Shown in pieces: positions 48,330-60,146 of a DNA stretch of 64,000 nt. The stretch is from Hsuehochloa calcarea (taxonomy: Eukaryota > Streptophyta > Magnoliopsida > Poales > Poaceae). Every line of letters begins with the position of its first letter. Positions within the stretch are counted from its first letter, which is position 1. A program made the translations under genes and the position numbers. The stretch covers positions 55,661,519 to 55,725,518 of the forward strand of contig CM070594.1 in NCBI GenBank assembly GCA_036346395.1, in the 5' to 3' direction. The notes under the pieces are model-generated. The model worked only from the letters and a program-made list of their open reading frames with translations, ran no database searches and was not told where the DNA came from.

Positions 48330-49870
48330 TCTCAAGAAAGTGATATCGATATCAATATGCTTGGTCCGAGAATGTTGCACGGGTTCTTGGCAATGCAAAT
48401 CGCAGACGTGTTATCACGTAAGAGTGGAACGCAATGATAGATAACCCGAAATCTGCAGGTCGAGACCATCCAGCACTTGGCTACAAAGAATCGGCCGCGA
48501 CAGAACGCTCGCCTCTGCAGTGGATCGCGCAACACCGGATTGCTTCCTCGACGACCGGAGACGAGAGAAGTGCCAATGAATTGGCAAGTGCCGGCGTGCT
48601 CTTCCTATCTATCCTACACCAAATAAATCGTGACGGAGAAGGCTCTAAGAGATAGACAAGAGGAGGAGGAGTACCGATACCATAGTCAATGGTAGCTCAA
48701 GGTACCGAAGATGCGCTTCACCGCCGACGGTGAGATACGCGAGGAGAAGCTCAAACCGAGCACAAAGACACACGAAAAGTGTATGTCCGGTCTCGAGGCC
48801 GTGAGGTACAAGAGAGAGCCAATCATGCTCTGAAATCCTTTTGGTCAACAGTTCGCCGCCTTCATCCGGATCCAGAGCACCAGTAGATGCCATTGGGTTG
48901 ATATCGGCTTTCCATCATTCATGTCAAACGCTCAGAGGTCTCGAGTGTATTTGCCTTGATGAAGAAAGGTACCTCCCGAGTCTGCTTGATTTGGAAGCCA
49001 AGGAAGAAGCTCAACTCGCCCATCATGCTCATTTCAAACTCCGAGCTCATGACATCGGAAAACGGGAAACGAGAGCATGCGAGGAGCCGCCAAAGATAAT
49101 GTCATCCACGAGATCCGACGAGGTAAGATCGGTGCCAAGACGGCGATGAACAAGGTTTTGTCAATTTTACCCATCTCAAAACCATGGCTCGTGAGATAAG
49201 ACTTAAGTCTTTCATACCAAGCTCGGGAGCTCGCTTGAGTCCATACAAAGCTTTGGAAAGCACAGAGACATGGTTAGGGTATTTGGGGTTCTCAAACCAG
49301 AGGTCAGTCTCACATAGACTTCTTCCTCAATAAGGCCATTGAGGAAGGCACTCTTGACATCCATCTGTAAAGCTTGAAACCCTTAGAAGCCGCAAAGGCA
49401 AGCGAGATTCTAATGGCTTCAAGTCTAGCTACGGGGCAAAAGTCTCTTCAAATCTAGACCTCAACTTGAGAGTACCCCTAAGCTACCCTAGCCTTGTTTC
49501 AATGACTAACCCATCTTCACTTTGCTTGTTCTTGAACACCCATTTGGTCCCAATGATATTGTGACCTTGAGGGGCTCAACAAGGGACCGCACCTTGTTCC
49601 TTTCAAAGTTTTCCAATTCCTCGTGCATGGCGTTAGTCCATGACTCATCGAAAAGAGCATGACAAACGCCTTTGGGCTCAAACGAGGCAACAAAGGCGTA
49701 ATGGAGACAGAATAGAGACATGCCGCTTTTGAACGAGTGACTCGCTCAAAGAGATCTCCAATTATCTCGCTCTCAAGGATGGTCCTTTTGAATGTGTCTT
49801 GGAGGTCCAGGTGAGATGAAGAAGTGGTCTCTACCTCATTAGCGCATTTGAGATAGGACAGAGCCACTAG
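48330..49870 (-). pseudogene. Sirevirus-like RT and RNase H (heavily frameshifted)
   Basis: Pieces in order: 49721-49506 (KGVCHALFDESW, NAMHEELENFERNKV), the start of RT; around 49350, in another frame, an 'MDVKSAFLNG' block; 48535-48332 (PLLRDNTSAICIAKNPC), RNase H. No frame is longer than about 120 codons. The role would be copying element RNA and removing it. Frame changes often fall at CAG/CTG-like sites. Confidence 0.8.
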
Positions 49871-50033
49871 CTTCGTAAGAAGCGAAGGTAAGGGTGATCT
49901 CCTCGAGGTGCGGTGGAAGAAGGCACCTCAAGAGGAGGAGAAGGAACTGGATCTGCAAGCAACCCTCATCTCCATCCTCCTCATCGCCCACAAAGATGGA
50001 CTCGATCGCTCTAAGGAACTCGAAATATCGTGC

Positions 50034-51060
50034 CTAGTCCTCGGATGGCCTCATCAAGGTCACCTCACGAGATTCTAACAATTTACTAGACTCAGCCTGC
50101 ACTCTATAGGCACGAGAAGAAGTCGAGTAACCCGTAAAGATCCCATCACAAGATCGTGACTCGAACTTATCTAGGTTCCTGCACTTTAGAATAAAACACT
50201 TGCAACCAAACACACGAAAATGCGAGACGCTGGTTTTCGCCATATCTCAACTCATAAGAAGTGCGATGCAAGAGTGCCCAAGAAAACTCATAGAAACATG
50301 ACAAGCAATAGCAATTGCCTCACCAAAACTTCCTAGGTGTAGAGTACTCATCAAGCATCGCCCCGCCATCTCGACTAAGGTACGGTTCTTCCTCTCCACA
50401 CCGCCATTTTGTTGGGGGACGATGGAGACGAGAACTGGTGCTCTACACTGCCTCACCACAAAACTCTCAAAGTAGGAATTTTGAACTCGGTGCCATTATC
50501 GGTCGAATTGCTCGTAATGCACCGGGAGCTCAACAGAAGCCTACTAAAAAGACCACGAAAAAGAGTAAACGCCTCATCCTTCGAGGCTAAGAAAATACCC
50601 AAGAATACCTCGAGAAGTCATCGACCACGACAAGTACGCACCACTTCCTCCCATCGATGCACTCTAGCCGGTCCCATCAGGTCCATATGGAGCAGCTTGA
50701 CACAGTGCATCCGTCATAGTCATCAGAATCGAGGATGTGAAGCGGAACCATTTTGCCGTGCTTAAGGAGCACAAACAAGATCCTTGACCATTTTGAGTTT
50801 TGGCAAACCACGAATGAGATCGTGGCGCTAACTCGGTCGATGATCAAATCCTATATGACCAAGTCTCCTATGCCGTAAAGTCAAATCACGGATTCGAAGC
50901 AATTAAACATCGGAGAGGATCACCGTAAGATCCGTAAAAATCAGCACGAAAGATCCTCCCATATCGAGAAATCCCGCAAACTAGACTACCCAAGAATCAA
51001 GAATTTTGTAATTGTTTTTCTTAAAGCTCACCTCGAAACCGCCATCGTAAGTCGAGAGAC
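50034..51060 (-). pseudogene. Sirevirus-like integrase (frameshifted)
   Basis: 50459-50247 shows PQQNGGVERKNRTLVEMA (the catalytic Glu block) and 50243-50034 HFRVFGCKCFILKCRN followed by FTGYSTSSRAYRV. The upstream core up to about 51060 is recognisable only by position. It joins copia order gag-protease-integrase-RT. Confidence 0.8.
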
Positions 51061-53089
51061 CAAAGCGAGTTATACTGCAGCTTACTTACTAAGGCAACAT
51101 CTTTTAAAATAAAAGAATCATTAATGCTCACAAGACCTTTAGCGATGACGCGCCCAAATGAAGCATCTCCAAGGTGATCGCCTCATCACCGGAGCACGGC
51201 TAGGAAGAAAACCAACGAGAATCTCCAAATATGACGTGAACAACCGAGTCTACAATCCGCACCTTTCCTTCCCACCGGCGACCACGAGTCAAAAGAGAGT
51301 AAAGTCTCAATCTCGGGTGAATCAACAAAGATTTTGGCACCCAATACCGAGTAACACGGCGAATGATGAAGTAGTCAAGCAAGACCGACCTCTATCTACC
51401 CTACGCTCTCTGCCACTCAACAAGTCAAAGATCTCACCTGTTCGGATCCGATCGCTATGGGAGAGCGAGTCAAGTGCCAAGAATATGTCGATCTTGCCGC
51501 AGTAGCTATCTCGAAAGGAAAACGAGATCTACCTCGTGACGGCGGAGTTACGACCAAAGGGAGCATGAGGATGAAAATCGAAAACTCGTAAAAACCAAGT
51601 CCTCGATGTCGCCCAAAATCATCGATGGAACAAATCTAGACCTCGTGTTGGTCTTAGGTGCACTCAAGATCTAGGGTCGACCACGAATGTGCCTAAGAGA
51701 CTCAACACGGTCTCTACGCGATCTTGGCGCGCTGAAGCAATGATCAACTAAATGTCCATCTTTCCGATGTAGGTGCAATGATACTTCGCCTTCCGAGGGG
51801 TCAAGCCGCAGTGGAATCACCTTGTCGTCGAAATCCTTTGAACAAAACCCACGACTTAAAATTGACTTTCTCAGTCCTGGGCTTAGTTTTGATCACACCT
51901 GGTGCTATGGTTTTGAGCACGACAGGTGGATGCTTCCTCATATCCTCCTGGATATCATATCCTAGACCCTGATTAAATCTGCAAATTTTAGATTTGTCTA
52001 GAATGAGATTGAGCTTCTTCTTGCCTCCTACAAACCTCTCGAGAGTGTTCATAAGATACTGACACTCCCGAAAGAGAGAGGTGCAAGAAGAGCAGGGGGA
52101 AGAAGGGACAACAGAAGGTAAGGGAGCAGAAGAAGAACCAACAAAGAGAGGAAAGATTGGCTTGTGCACGCACACCGACTTTGGGGGACAGATCCTCATC
52201 TAGCAGATTGGTTCACGCTGCTAGGCGCCTCTACCAAACCCTTAGACTTCTTCCCAAAGACACACAATACAAGCAGATGATTGTGTCTCTAGAAGGTCCT
52301 TAGTTAGCTTCACACATTTTTCATCCAAGGCAACCAAATCACATTTTAGTTTATAACAATGATTGCATGGTGAGCTAACAAGGTCCTTAGAAGCATACTG
52401 AGCCAATTTGTTACTGTGATCAATCATTTCTTGAAACTGCTTAGATACTGATTCTAGTTCAAAGATTAACTTAGGACAGCTTTAAACAAGAAACAATAGG
52501 CTCTAGTAGCGCAGACTTGAAATTCAAGAATTTTGTGATCCGCCTGCTTTAGGTTCATCTTGAGATTATTACAATTTTCACAAGTTTCAGTGCAGATCAA
52601 GCAACATGGTATAAAGACCTCTAAACGAATTGTCCTTAACCTCACATGAGGTGCAAGCAAGAGCCTCAACAAAGAGTGGATGAAGGAGGTGCTACCCTAC
52701 TCATCTCTAATTCAAGAAGAAGGCTAATGTTCTCTACCTTAATCATGTCAAGTTCGGAGGACACACTATCATGTAAGATCCTTAGTTTATCCATATCATC
52801 AATCAAAGCACAAAGATGTGTCACATTCATCACGGAGGGAGCAGATGTAAGTAAAGTAAGCTCCGTGATAGTCTAGCTACTTCCTTCTCCAACCCAAAGA
52901 CACTTAGCCCTAGACTTAGCATGGAATCTACCTAGCTTAAGAAAGGCATCATTAAGTCGGTCATAAGTGGGACTAACCTCATCTGAGTCGGAGTACACTC
53001 ACTGTCGCTCGATTCGCCCCGAGGGCCATGAAGCACATGCCGAGAAGTTGCCGCCGTCCTTGGGATCATGATCGCCCTTCCCATCATCG
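51061..53089 (-). other. Sirevirus-like gag-pol middle region, broken
   Basis: Frames such as 52199-51801 (ending in KPRTEKVNFKSW) and 52672-52466 (ETCENCNNLKMNLKQADHK) fit the region between gag zinc knuckle and protease in this type of element. I cannot point to the protease active site. Breaks are frequent. Confidence 0.5.
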
Positions 53090-54126
53090 TCACTCCACCC
53101 CTCCACCTCGCCGGTGTCCAGCCTGTCGAGGCGGTGAGGACGCGATGGAATGCCTTCTTTGCCTTCCCAAAGTTGCGGAACTTCTTCTTGCCTTGATCAG
53201 TCTTTGAGGGCTTCGTGTTGCGTTCTTGTCGATGTAGTCGTTCTTGCTTGGACCGCCATAGTCACCTTTGCCCTTCCCAAGCTTGGGACGCTTTGCTCGG
53301 ATGTGGTTGGGGCCACCACACTCAAACAAATCACAGACCTCCTCTTTTACCATCCCTCCTCCTCTTGTAAGCATGGGAAAACTTCCGAGCTAGGAGGGCT
53401 AGTCGCTCATCCTCAAGTCGCTCTAATCGATCATCGCTATGTCACAGAGAGCGACTAGGAGAACCCACGACGACTCGTAAGAAGATCCGTAAGGGATCGG
53501 TGACTAAAGCCATCGATTGTGACTTCGACCTTCGAGAGACAATGTCAATCTCGTGAGTCTTGAGACGCGAGTACAAGCATCAAGAGTCGTGGTCGAGAGG
53601 TCCGTGCTATCTTTGATGGTAGTCACTTTCATCTCCCAAACACGAAGATCAAGTGCGAAAGCATCTGTCGAGCGCTATCCGAGTCGGGTATGTAAGACCG
53701 ACCGCCGGAGGTTGCTCAAAATCTTGTGAAAACGCGAAAAGCACTCGCCAAGAGATTCACCAAGAAGCATCTCAAATTTCATCAGATTCACGCTTGAACT
53801 GGTCTTGTCGAACCGTCTTAACTGAGTGGTGCCTCATGGTATGCATCGAGGGTCACCCGGATGTCATAAGCGTAAATCAAATGAGAAATACGATCAAACT
53901 CACTACGCTTAAACCTCGAATGATTATGTTCCTTGCCTTAGCATTTGCCTCAACATCGCCATGTTTCCAAAGATTGATGTTCTCATCGGCAGAACAAAGA
54001 AATCTAACCTTCACCTTTCTCCGGATGGCATACCCCGAGCCCGGATGTAAGTTTCCATTCGGCTCTTCCGTAAGGGTAATCTGCACCATCAAAAACGGAG
54101 GCTTGGTGGAATACTTGTCCGCTGCC
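53090..54126 (-). pseudogene. Sirevirus-like gag
   Basis: An ATG at 54126 opens MAADKYSTKPP. Further in the same open stretch NLWKHGDVEANAKARNIIIR is visible (capsid block), followed by frame changes. A zinc-knuckle-like FECGGPNHIRAK and the basic tail IDKNATRSPQRLIKARR lie at 53374-53090; of the CCHC residues only part remain in frame. Gag forms the particle that packages element RNA. Confidence 0.85.
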
Positions 54127-54181
54127 ATGGCTCAACCGACCGTTAAGATCTATCAAGAAGAGCTAACCGCTCGATACCAAT

Positions 54182-55791
54182 TGAAGGACCGAAATGGCAA
54201 CAGAGGGGGGTGAATGGAGCCTAAAATTAATACTCCCTTCACCGTATTTAAAACTACCTACAAAGATCTCTCAAGATCTAAACAAAGTAAATGAAGCAAG
54301 ATCAAATAACAAAACAAGTTTCAGTCGTTCTTCCGAAATCGGAAGTTCCGGCAGAGATTGCGGAAGTTCCGCTATGTAGTTCCAGTTAGTATATCGCGAA
54401 GTTCCGCTATGTATTTCCACGCATAAAATCGGAAGTCTGATTATCCCGACCAAGAATGTAACGCCGGTTTTTGCCCAAAATCCAAACTACTTAATCTTGA
54501 ATGCTCTTCTCAGTCAAGTTTTACAGACATCATCCTAAACACCATCTTGACCTTATGGAGAAGAATCGCAACCAAAGATTCAATAATCGAACCAAAAACG
54601 GATTTCTTGAAGAAGGGGCAAGAAAGACCAAAACCAATGATAAGCGAGATTCTCAGATTCTTAGAGCATGAAACTTTGAGGAAGTAATAGCAATACCAAA
54701 ACGATTCTAGATATTAAGTTTCATGCTATCTCATAAAACGAATCAAAAGATATGCCAAAACCCTAGATATTCAACATGAACAGAGAGAGAGAGAGTTGCA
54801 AAATCGATAATCAAACCTCGATTTCATTGGATTGAAACATGGATTACAGAGGTAACGCAAAGAGGAAAGATTACAATAGGTTTCAGTTCATACTCTCCCT
54901 CTCAACAAGCTCTCAAAAAGCAAAACAAATCCTTTTCTAGAGCTAACCCTAATTTTCTATCAAAAGGTCTAACCCTAACTCCAGGGTTCTCCCCTATTTA
55001 TAGCCTTTGCTAATGGGCCTCCAACCCATTAAGCCCGCTACACCGAACGGAACCGCCTCCACTTTTGCCGCTTTGCGAAAAGACCCTTTCGCCTTGCGCA
55101 CCTTCCGAAGCCTCCGTACACCTTGTTGTGCACGACTGCAACCGCTTCAAGATTCACGCCGCCTTCGACACATCCCGACCGCTCGACCTCAACGCCTCCT
55201 GCGCTTAGTCCGTCCACGTGTCTTGCCACGACTCCATCTTGATGCCCCGCAATCAACACAGCATAAAAACACATCACATAGCATTGCACAATATTATAGC
55301 ATCAATATTTGTATAAGACTCAAACTCATACAAAATCAAAAACACAAAATATTCTTCTCGCACAGCTTCGACACAATCGAAGTTCCGACTTACCACAATG
55401 AAGTTCCGATTTCGAACAACCGCGACTTGTCAGATTATCGGAAGTTCCGCGACTCAACATCAAGCGGTATTCCGATATCCTAACAACCGACTTTCCAGAT
55501 ATTTGATTCCGATTTGGTACCTCGAGAGAACACTCAAAGTCAGATATCTGACACTCGCTACTCCTTGTGCGGAAGTTCCGATTTCCTCACCAACTCAAAA
55601 CCCAGAAAACGAAGTTCCTATTTCCAACGCCAGAGTTCGATTATCGAACTTCCGCTCCATACACAAATGTAGTTCCGATTTCCGACTCAAAGACGTAAAC
55701 ACCCAAACCGAAAAACTCAACTCTCAATCTAATCAACACACTTGTCAAATACTCATCACTCAGAGTGGAGGACCTCTCACATGGTCTCTCA
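54182..55791 (-). repeat. 5' LTR of the Sirevirus-like element
   Basis: Length 1610 bp. TATA box CTATAAATAG on the minus strand at 54994-55003 drives transcription leftwards. Same palindrome clusters as the partner LTR. Confidence 0.95.
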
Positions 55792-55796
55792 ACTTC

Positions 55797-56390
55797 TCCC
55801 TCGATTCCTCATATAGCCACAGCCAATGCTTTATCAACCAAATCAATGTACCACAGCTCATTACGCCTTATTCTAGTCTTAATCCTCTTCCCAGTTCTTT
55901 TTATGTTTGTTTCTCCTCTAACAAACATGAATCCTCATCAAATGTGACAGTGCATTTGAATTGGTCAATGATATAACTGATTGAAAGAAGGTTGAATGGA
56001 AAGGAGAGAACATGCAAGACGAAGGATAGAGCAATGGATGGTGTGCACTCTACAGATCCTACACCCTGAATAAGCTGGGAGGTTCGATTAGCTGTTTGGA
56101 CAGTTTCAGAATGACTATATGGGGTGTAAGATGCGAAAGTGTGAACCCGTGACATGCTTGAATGCCCCTGAATCTATGATCCAATCAATATGACAGTGTT
56201 TATATGTGGATGCAAGTGTATGTGCCTGAGTACCTTCGCCTATGTAGGTGTAGTTTGCAAAGTTACCAAAGGAGATGGAATCATGAGAAGTCTCCAATGC
56301 CTTTCTCTGCTGCCACTTTTTCCACTGCATTGCTTGCTCGCCTGTCAGAGTAACAGACGTGTTTTCCTCTATCAGGGCCACATTAGCCCT
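55797..56390 (-). pseudogene. Copia protease (split element)
   Basis: The frame ending near 56115 contains WIIDSGAFKHVTG, with the catalytic DSG of retroviral-type aspartic proteases. After a frame change, 56155-55901 continues with LSFPFNLLSISYIIDQFKCT. Protease cleaves the gag-pol polyprotein. The Sirevirus insertion at 55791 separates it from the integrase. Confidence 0.85.
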
Positions 56391-56441
56391 AGGGCCAACT
56401 CGGCCCCTTCCTCGACCTCCACGACCACCACGATCCCCACC

Positions 56442-56669
56442 TTAGCCTCCACGACCACTATGACCTCCACCTCGACCTCCATACTGTGGAGAAGGACAAG
56501 CACGGATCAAATGTCCTCTCATCCCACAGTTGTAGCACTCTCTATCATCAGGTATGACGTATGCGGATCTAACTGGGTTATTGTCCCCCATTACTCGTAG
56601 TCGAACTTCCTCCTGCACCATAGCCAAAATAGCCTCCTCCGTAGTAGGCAAGTTTGCCAAGTGAAACAT
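56442..56669 (-). pseudogene. Copia gag zinc knuckle
   Basis: The frame shows CYNCGMRGHLIRACP, a complete CX2CX4HX4C nucleic-acid-binding knuckle, followed by a Gly/Arg-rich tail. It is separated by a frame break from the upstream capsid (56739-57173). Confidence 0.85.
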
Positions 56670-56738
56670 GGCAGCCCTTCTACTCTCAAACGTTGAATTC
56701 AGTCCCTTTAGAAAATGTGTAACTCGTTTGTGTTGCAG

Positions 56739-57173
56739 TCACACCCTACCAGCCTCAATATCACCGACACATGTCAACTGCAGTGGATCATAATGATCTA
56801 AATCTGCCCACAGTTGCTGCAGTTCACTAGCATACTCCTGCACGGTCTTCTCCTCCTGTTTCAGGGCCTCCACCTTGCCCTGTACTTCCACAATCATCAT
56901 CATATTTCCTGGCCCGGAGTACATATTGCTTAGCATCTTCCACATTGCCGGTGCACTTTGCATCATCTCCACCATCCGAGCGATGGATGGAGACATCGAA
57001 GTTAGCAACCAAGCCACCACCACAAAGTTGGTAGTGTTCCACATCCTCCAACCAATGCTCGCTTTGTCTGCAGGCTCAACACAAGTCTTCTGCAGGTAGT
57101 GCTCCACCCCCTTCATCCTCAGAATTAGCTGAGCCCTTCTAGACCAACTCAGGTAAGTCTTATTTCCTTCCAA
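56739..57173 (-). pseudogene. Copia gag capsid region
   Basis: 144 codons with [20 protein letters not shown], then an AWLLTSMSP stretch and EKTVQEYASELQQLWADLD, the UBN2/retrotran gag layout. The extreme N-terminus, leader and 5' LTR are missing because the sequence changes abruptly to gypsy RT near 57175. Confidence 0.85.
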
Positions 57174-58560
57174 TCGGGGTTCGCTAGTAATTTTTTTGTG
57201 AAGAAGAAAGATGGCACCACCAGATTGTGTGTGGATTACAGAGCACTCAATGATATAACCATCAAGAACAAGTATCCCTTGCCTCGTATTGATGACATGT
57301 TCGATCAGTTATCCGGAGCAGCAGTTTCCCCAAGATAGACCTAAGGTCAGATACCATCAACTCAAGATCAGAAATGAGGATATTTCTAAAACGACTTTTA
57401 CTACCCGATATAGCCTGTATGAGTTCACAGTCATGTCGTTTGGCTTGACCAATGCGTCGGCCTACTTCATGAACCTCATGAATAAAGTATTATGGAATAC
57501 TTGGACAAGTTCGTAGTCATATTCATAGACGATATCTTGTTCTATTCAAAGACCAATGAAGAGCATACTGAACATCTGCATTTGGTCCTAGAAAAGCTTA
57601 AAGAGCACCAGCTTTATGCCAAGTACAGTAAATGTGAATTTTGGCTTCAAGAGATCAGTTTCCTCTAACACATTGTATGCGCTGGAGGAATTACAGTTGA
57701 TCCATCCAAAGTAGAAGCTGTGATGGAATGGAAGCAGCCTACATCAGTAACAAAAGTGTGTGGCTTTCTCAGTTTAGCCGGATACTACAGACACTTCATA
57801 GAAGAATTCTCTAAGCTTTCCAAACCGATGACTCATCTACTTAAAAAGAGTTTCCAAGAATTAAAGAAGAAGTTAACCTCTGCACCAGTGTTGATCCTGC
57901 CGGACATACATTAGGACTTTGAAGTCTATTGTGATACTTCACGCCAAGGTCTTGGTTGCGTACTCATGCAAGGAGGAAAAGTTGTAGCTTTGCATGCATT
58001 CAAACAACTCTGTCCTCACGAAGACAACTATCCAACTTATGATTTGGAGTTAGCAGCAGTAGTGCATGCCTTAAATATTTGGCAGCATTACTTGATTGAA
58101 AATCATTGTGATATCTACACATACCACAAGAGTCTCAAGTACATTATCACATAAGCAGATCTTAACCTTCAACAGAGAAGATAGTTAGAACTGATAAAGG
58201 ATTATAATTTAGATGTCCATTACCATCCTGGAAAGGCTAATGTAGTTGCTGATGCATTAAGTCGTAAGTCCTCGTACAGTAACATCATGATTCAAGAGCA
58301 TCAACCTGAGCTCTACAAGGAATGTGAGGCACCCAACCTTTGTTTAATAGAACAAGGCACTATAGAAGCTGCAGAAGCGCATCCAACTCTAGAAAAGCAT
58401 ATCAAGGCCGCTCAAGAGGGACATCCCGGAGTCAAGAAATTCAAGAACCTCATGGCCAAAGGGAAAGCCCCTAGGATGATCGAGAATCAGCAATGAATCC
58501 TATGGTATGGGAAACGTCTATTTGTTCCTGTCAACGACCGAATCATCAATCTTATGAAAA
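57174..58560 (+). pseudogene. Ty3/gypsy RT-RNase H-integrase fragment, plus strand
   Basis: Readable blocks: [20 protein letters not shown] (about 57248), [20 protein letters not shown] (57420), [19 protein letters not shown] (57522), FLSLAGYYRHFIEEFS (57765), [18 protein letters not shown] (57930), [18 protein letters not shown] (58215). The pol order is that of a gypsy element. Frameshifts, several stops and a small deletion after HLLKK show decay. Both gag and most of the integrase are absent. It is fused head-to-head with the minus-strand copia gag. Confidence 0.85.
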
Positions 58561-59567
58561 TATATAAAAATAGAGAAAAAATGATGCGTATCTCCTAGAA
58601 GAGAATGGGGTCGCTCTTTATTACTATGAACTGGTTGTTTACAAGGAATGTGTACGATCAGGCAAGGGACTAATCCTAGTTACACTGAGTATGATGTTGG
58701 CTATACTACTGAAATAGATCAAAAGTATGAATCTAATGCCAATGGACTCTTGTCCCCAGAGTCTGATCTCTTCTTTTTCGTCCCCTCTTTAAATAGCATC
58801 CGAAGAGGTGGCAATTTTTTCTGGAGAAGATGCCTGTGCAAAGCGTTGCGTCTGGTCAGAGGGAGATGGTAGTTGATTAAAGTATCAACTACTGTGCGGT
58901 TAAATGTCGGTGAAATATTCAACCATGTGGTAGTCAGTGTCTTAGGATTACGTAACATCGTGTGGTATAGAGTATACAACATGTGTTTCATTCATCACAC
59001 GGTAAAGGATATACCTGGATTAAGATCAAGATATCAGTTCATAGCTTTACGAGCAGTTAACTGGTCAGGGACTACGTACGGGACCTTATCTGACTAGGGT
59101 ATTTATTATGTTACCTCTTAAATCCTTACGACTAGTGAGGTCGTTAGCCTTAGGGGTTACGACCACGAAGACGTATGGTCTCTCTTTGTGTATTAAAGTA
59201 ATACATAGGGGTTTTAATCCTCGTCAGCTAGCCCCGGACTTTAAATGAATTGGTCGTGTGAACACTTTCTTCCGACGAAATCATATTGAGCAGACCACCC
59301 ATTACATGTCGTGACATTCGAAGTAGTCTGTATTCATTTTAAAGTTGAGAAACTGCCTTGGGACTTGAGAAGTTTTTCTATTCGTTGGTCAAAAAGATTT
59401 TGTTCTTTGGACTTCTCTTAAGTCCCGGATGAGGTTAGAGAATTGCGGTTATAAAAACCCCTTTGCACTGGGTATTAGGGTTTTTACGCCTTTGTTTCCT
59501 CTTCATCTTCCAAAAGGAAAAAATTGCCTCCGACCACCTGTGACTTCTTTATCCAAAAGAATCCGCC
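58561..59567 (+). other. Probable LTR/leader of a large retroelement derivative
   Basis: Non-coding. A segment from TGATGCGTATCTCCTAG (58581) to about 59250 (TAGCCCCGGACTTTAAATG) looks like LTR or leader of the element whose ORF follows. A TATA-like GGTTATAAAAACCCC at 59448-59462 sits 100 bp before the ATG at 59568. LTR borders are not certain. Confidence 0.45.
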
Positions 59568-60146
59568 ATGTCAGATCTCATCACCAACAGGTCGGTTTCT
59601 GATTTGAGTGAGAAGAGGCTAGAAAGTCTGGAGAAGATTGGGTTGCTACCCGATAGGAATATGATTTCTTGGAGATCAGCTATCGGGGAGCATTCCTCGA
59701 GTGGTGAAGATGGAGAGATTCATGTTTTTCTCGCAAACATCGAATGCGGTTTTAGGCTCCCAGTTAATTCCTTCTTTTCCCAAGTATTGGAATATTATGG
59801 AGTAGAACTGGTTAATGTGGCCCCCAATGCCATTGCCAACCTTAGTATCTTCGTCTACCTCTGCGAAGCGTACCTGGGGATTCCTGCATCTCTGGAACTT
59901 TTCAAGTACTACTAGAGGATGGCGAATATGAAGAAAACAACCGGTACACCCGGAGAGTGTACCTTGCGCCTCCATGACGGAAAGGCTGATGAGTACATTA
60001 CCATGTACTCAAAATCCCCGTTGTCGTTATGGAAGAAAAGCTGGTTTTATATGAAGATCACACAGCAAGACGTCCTTTACTACAGCGGTAGAAAGACGGT
60101 TGAGAATCCTGATGGCGCTCCTCCTCAAAGAAGGAGGGAAAAGTAG
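59568..60146 (+). pseudogene. 'Putative gypsy type transposon' (PF04195-like) protein, one in-frame stop
   Basis: Starts MSDLITNRSVSDLSEKRLES. The central block (GEIHVFLANIECGFRLPVNS, then FFSQVLEYYGVELVNVAPNA, then YLCEAYLGIPASLELFKYY) has the layout of the PF04195 domain found in plant retroelement-related ORFs. A single TAG at 59913-59915 interrupts the frame, which then continues in register (RMANMKKTTG...GRKTVENPDG) to 60146. The molecular function of this family is not known to me. Codon pattern and one lone stop suggest recent loss, or a read-through product. Confidence 0.7.

Larger units (their letters stand above)
44841..55791 (-). mobile_element. Full-length Sirevirus-like Ty1/copia retrotransposon, TSD ACTTC
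   Basis: LTRs at 44841-46461 and 54182-55791 have termini TGAAGGACC...GGTCTCTCA in window orientation. The target duplication ACTTC lies at 44836-44840 and 55792-55796. The primer site is at 54168-54181 and a polypurine tract at 46462-46473, so it runs right to left. Order gag, integrase, RT, RNase H is copia. The long body (7720 bp internal), the long segment after RNase H and the palindrome-rich LTRs suggest the Sirevirus lineage; that placement is inference. It inserted into the copia integrase. Confidence 0.93.
29790..57173 (-). mobile_element. Ty1/copia element, split in three by two later insertions
   Basis: Read from the right on the minus strand the order is gag (57173-56739), zinc knuckle (56669-56442), protease (56381-55797), [Sirevirus-like insertion 44841-55791], integrase (44840-43235), [gypsy insertion 31265-43229], reverse transcriptase/RNase H (31264-30004), polypurine tract, and the start of the 3' LTR (29915). 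The pieces join in the canonical copia order, so they were one element. The 5' LTR is missing: the gag side is cut at 57173. Only about 125 bp of 3' LTR remain. Several nonsense codons show it was dead or old before or after the insertions. Confidence 0.9.
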
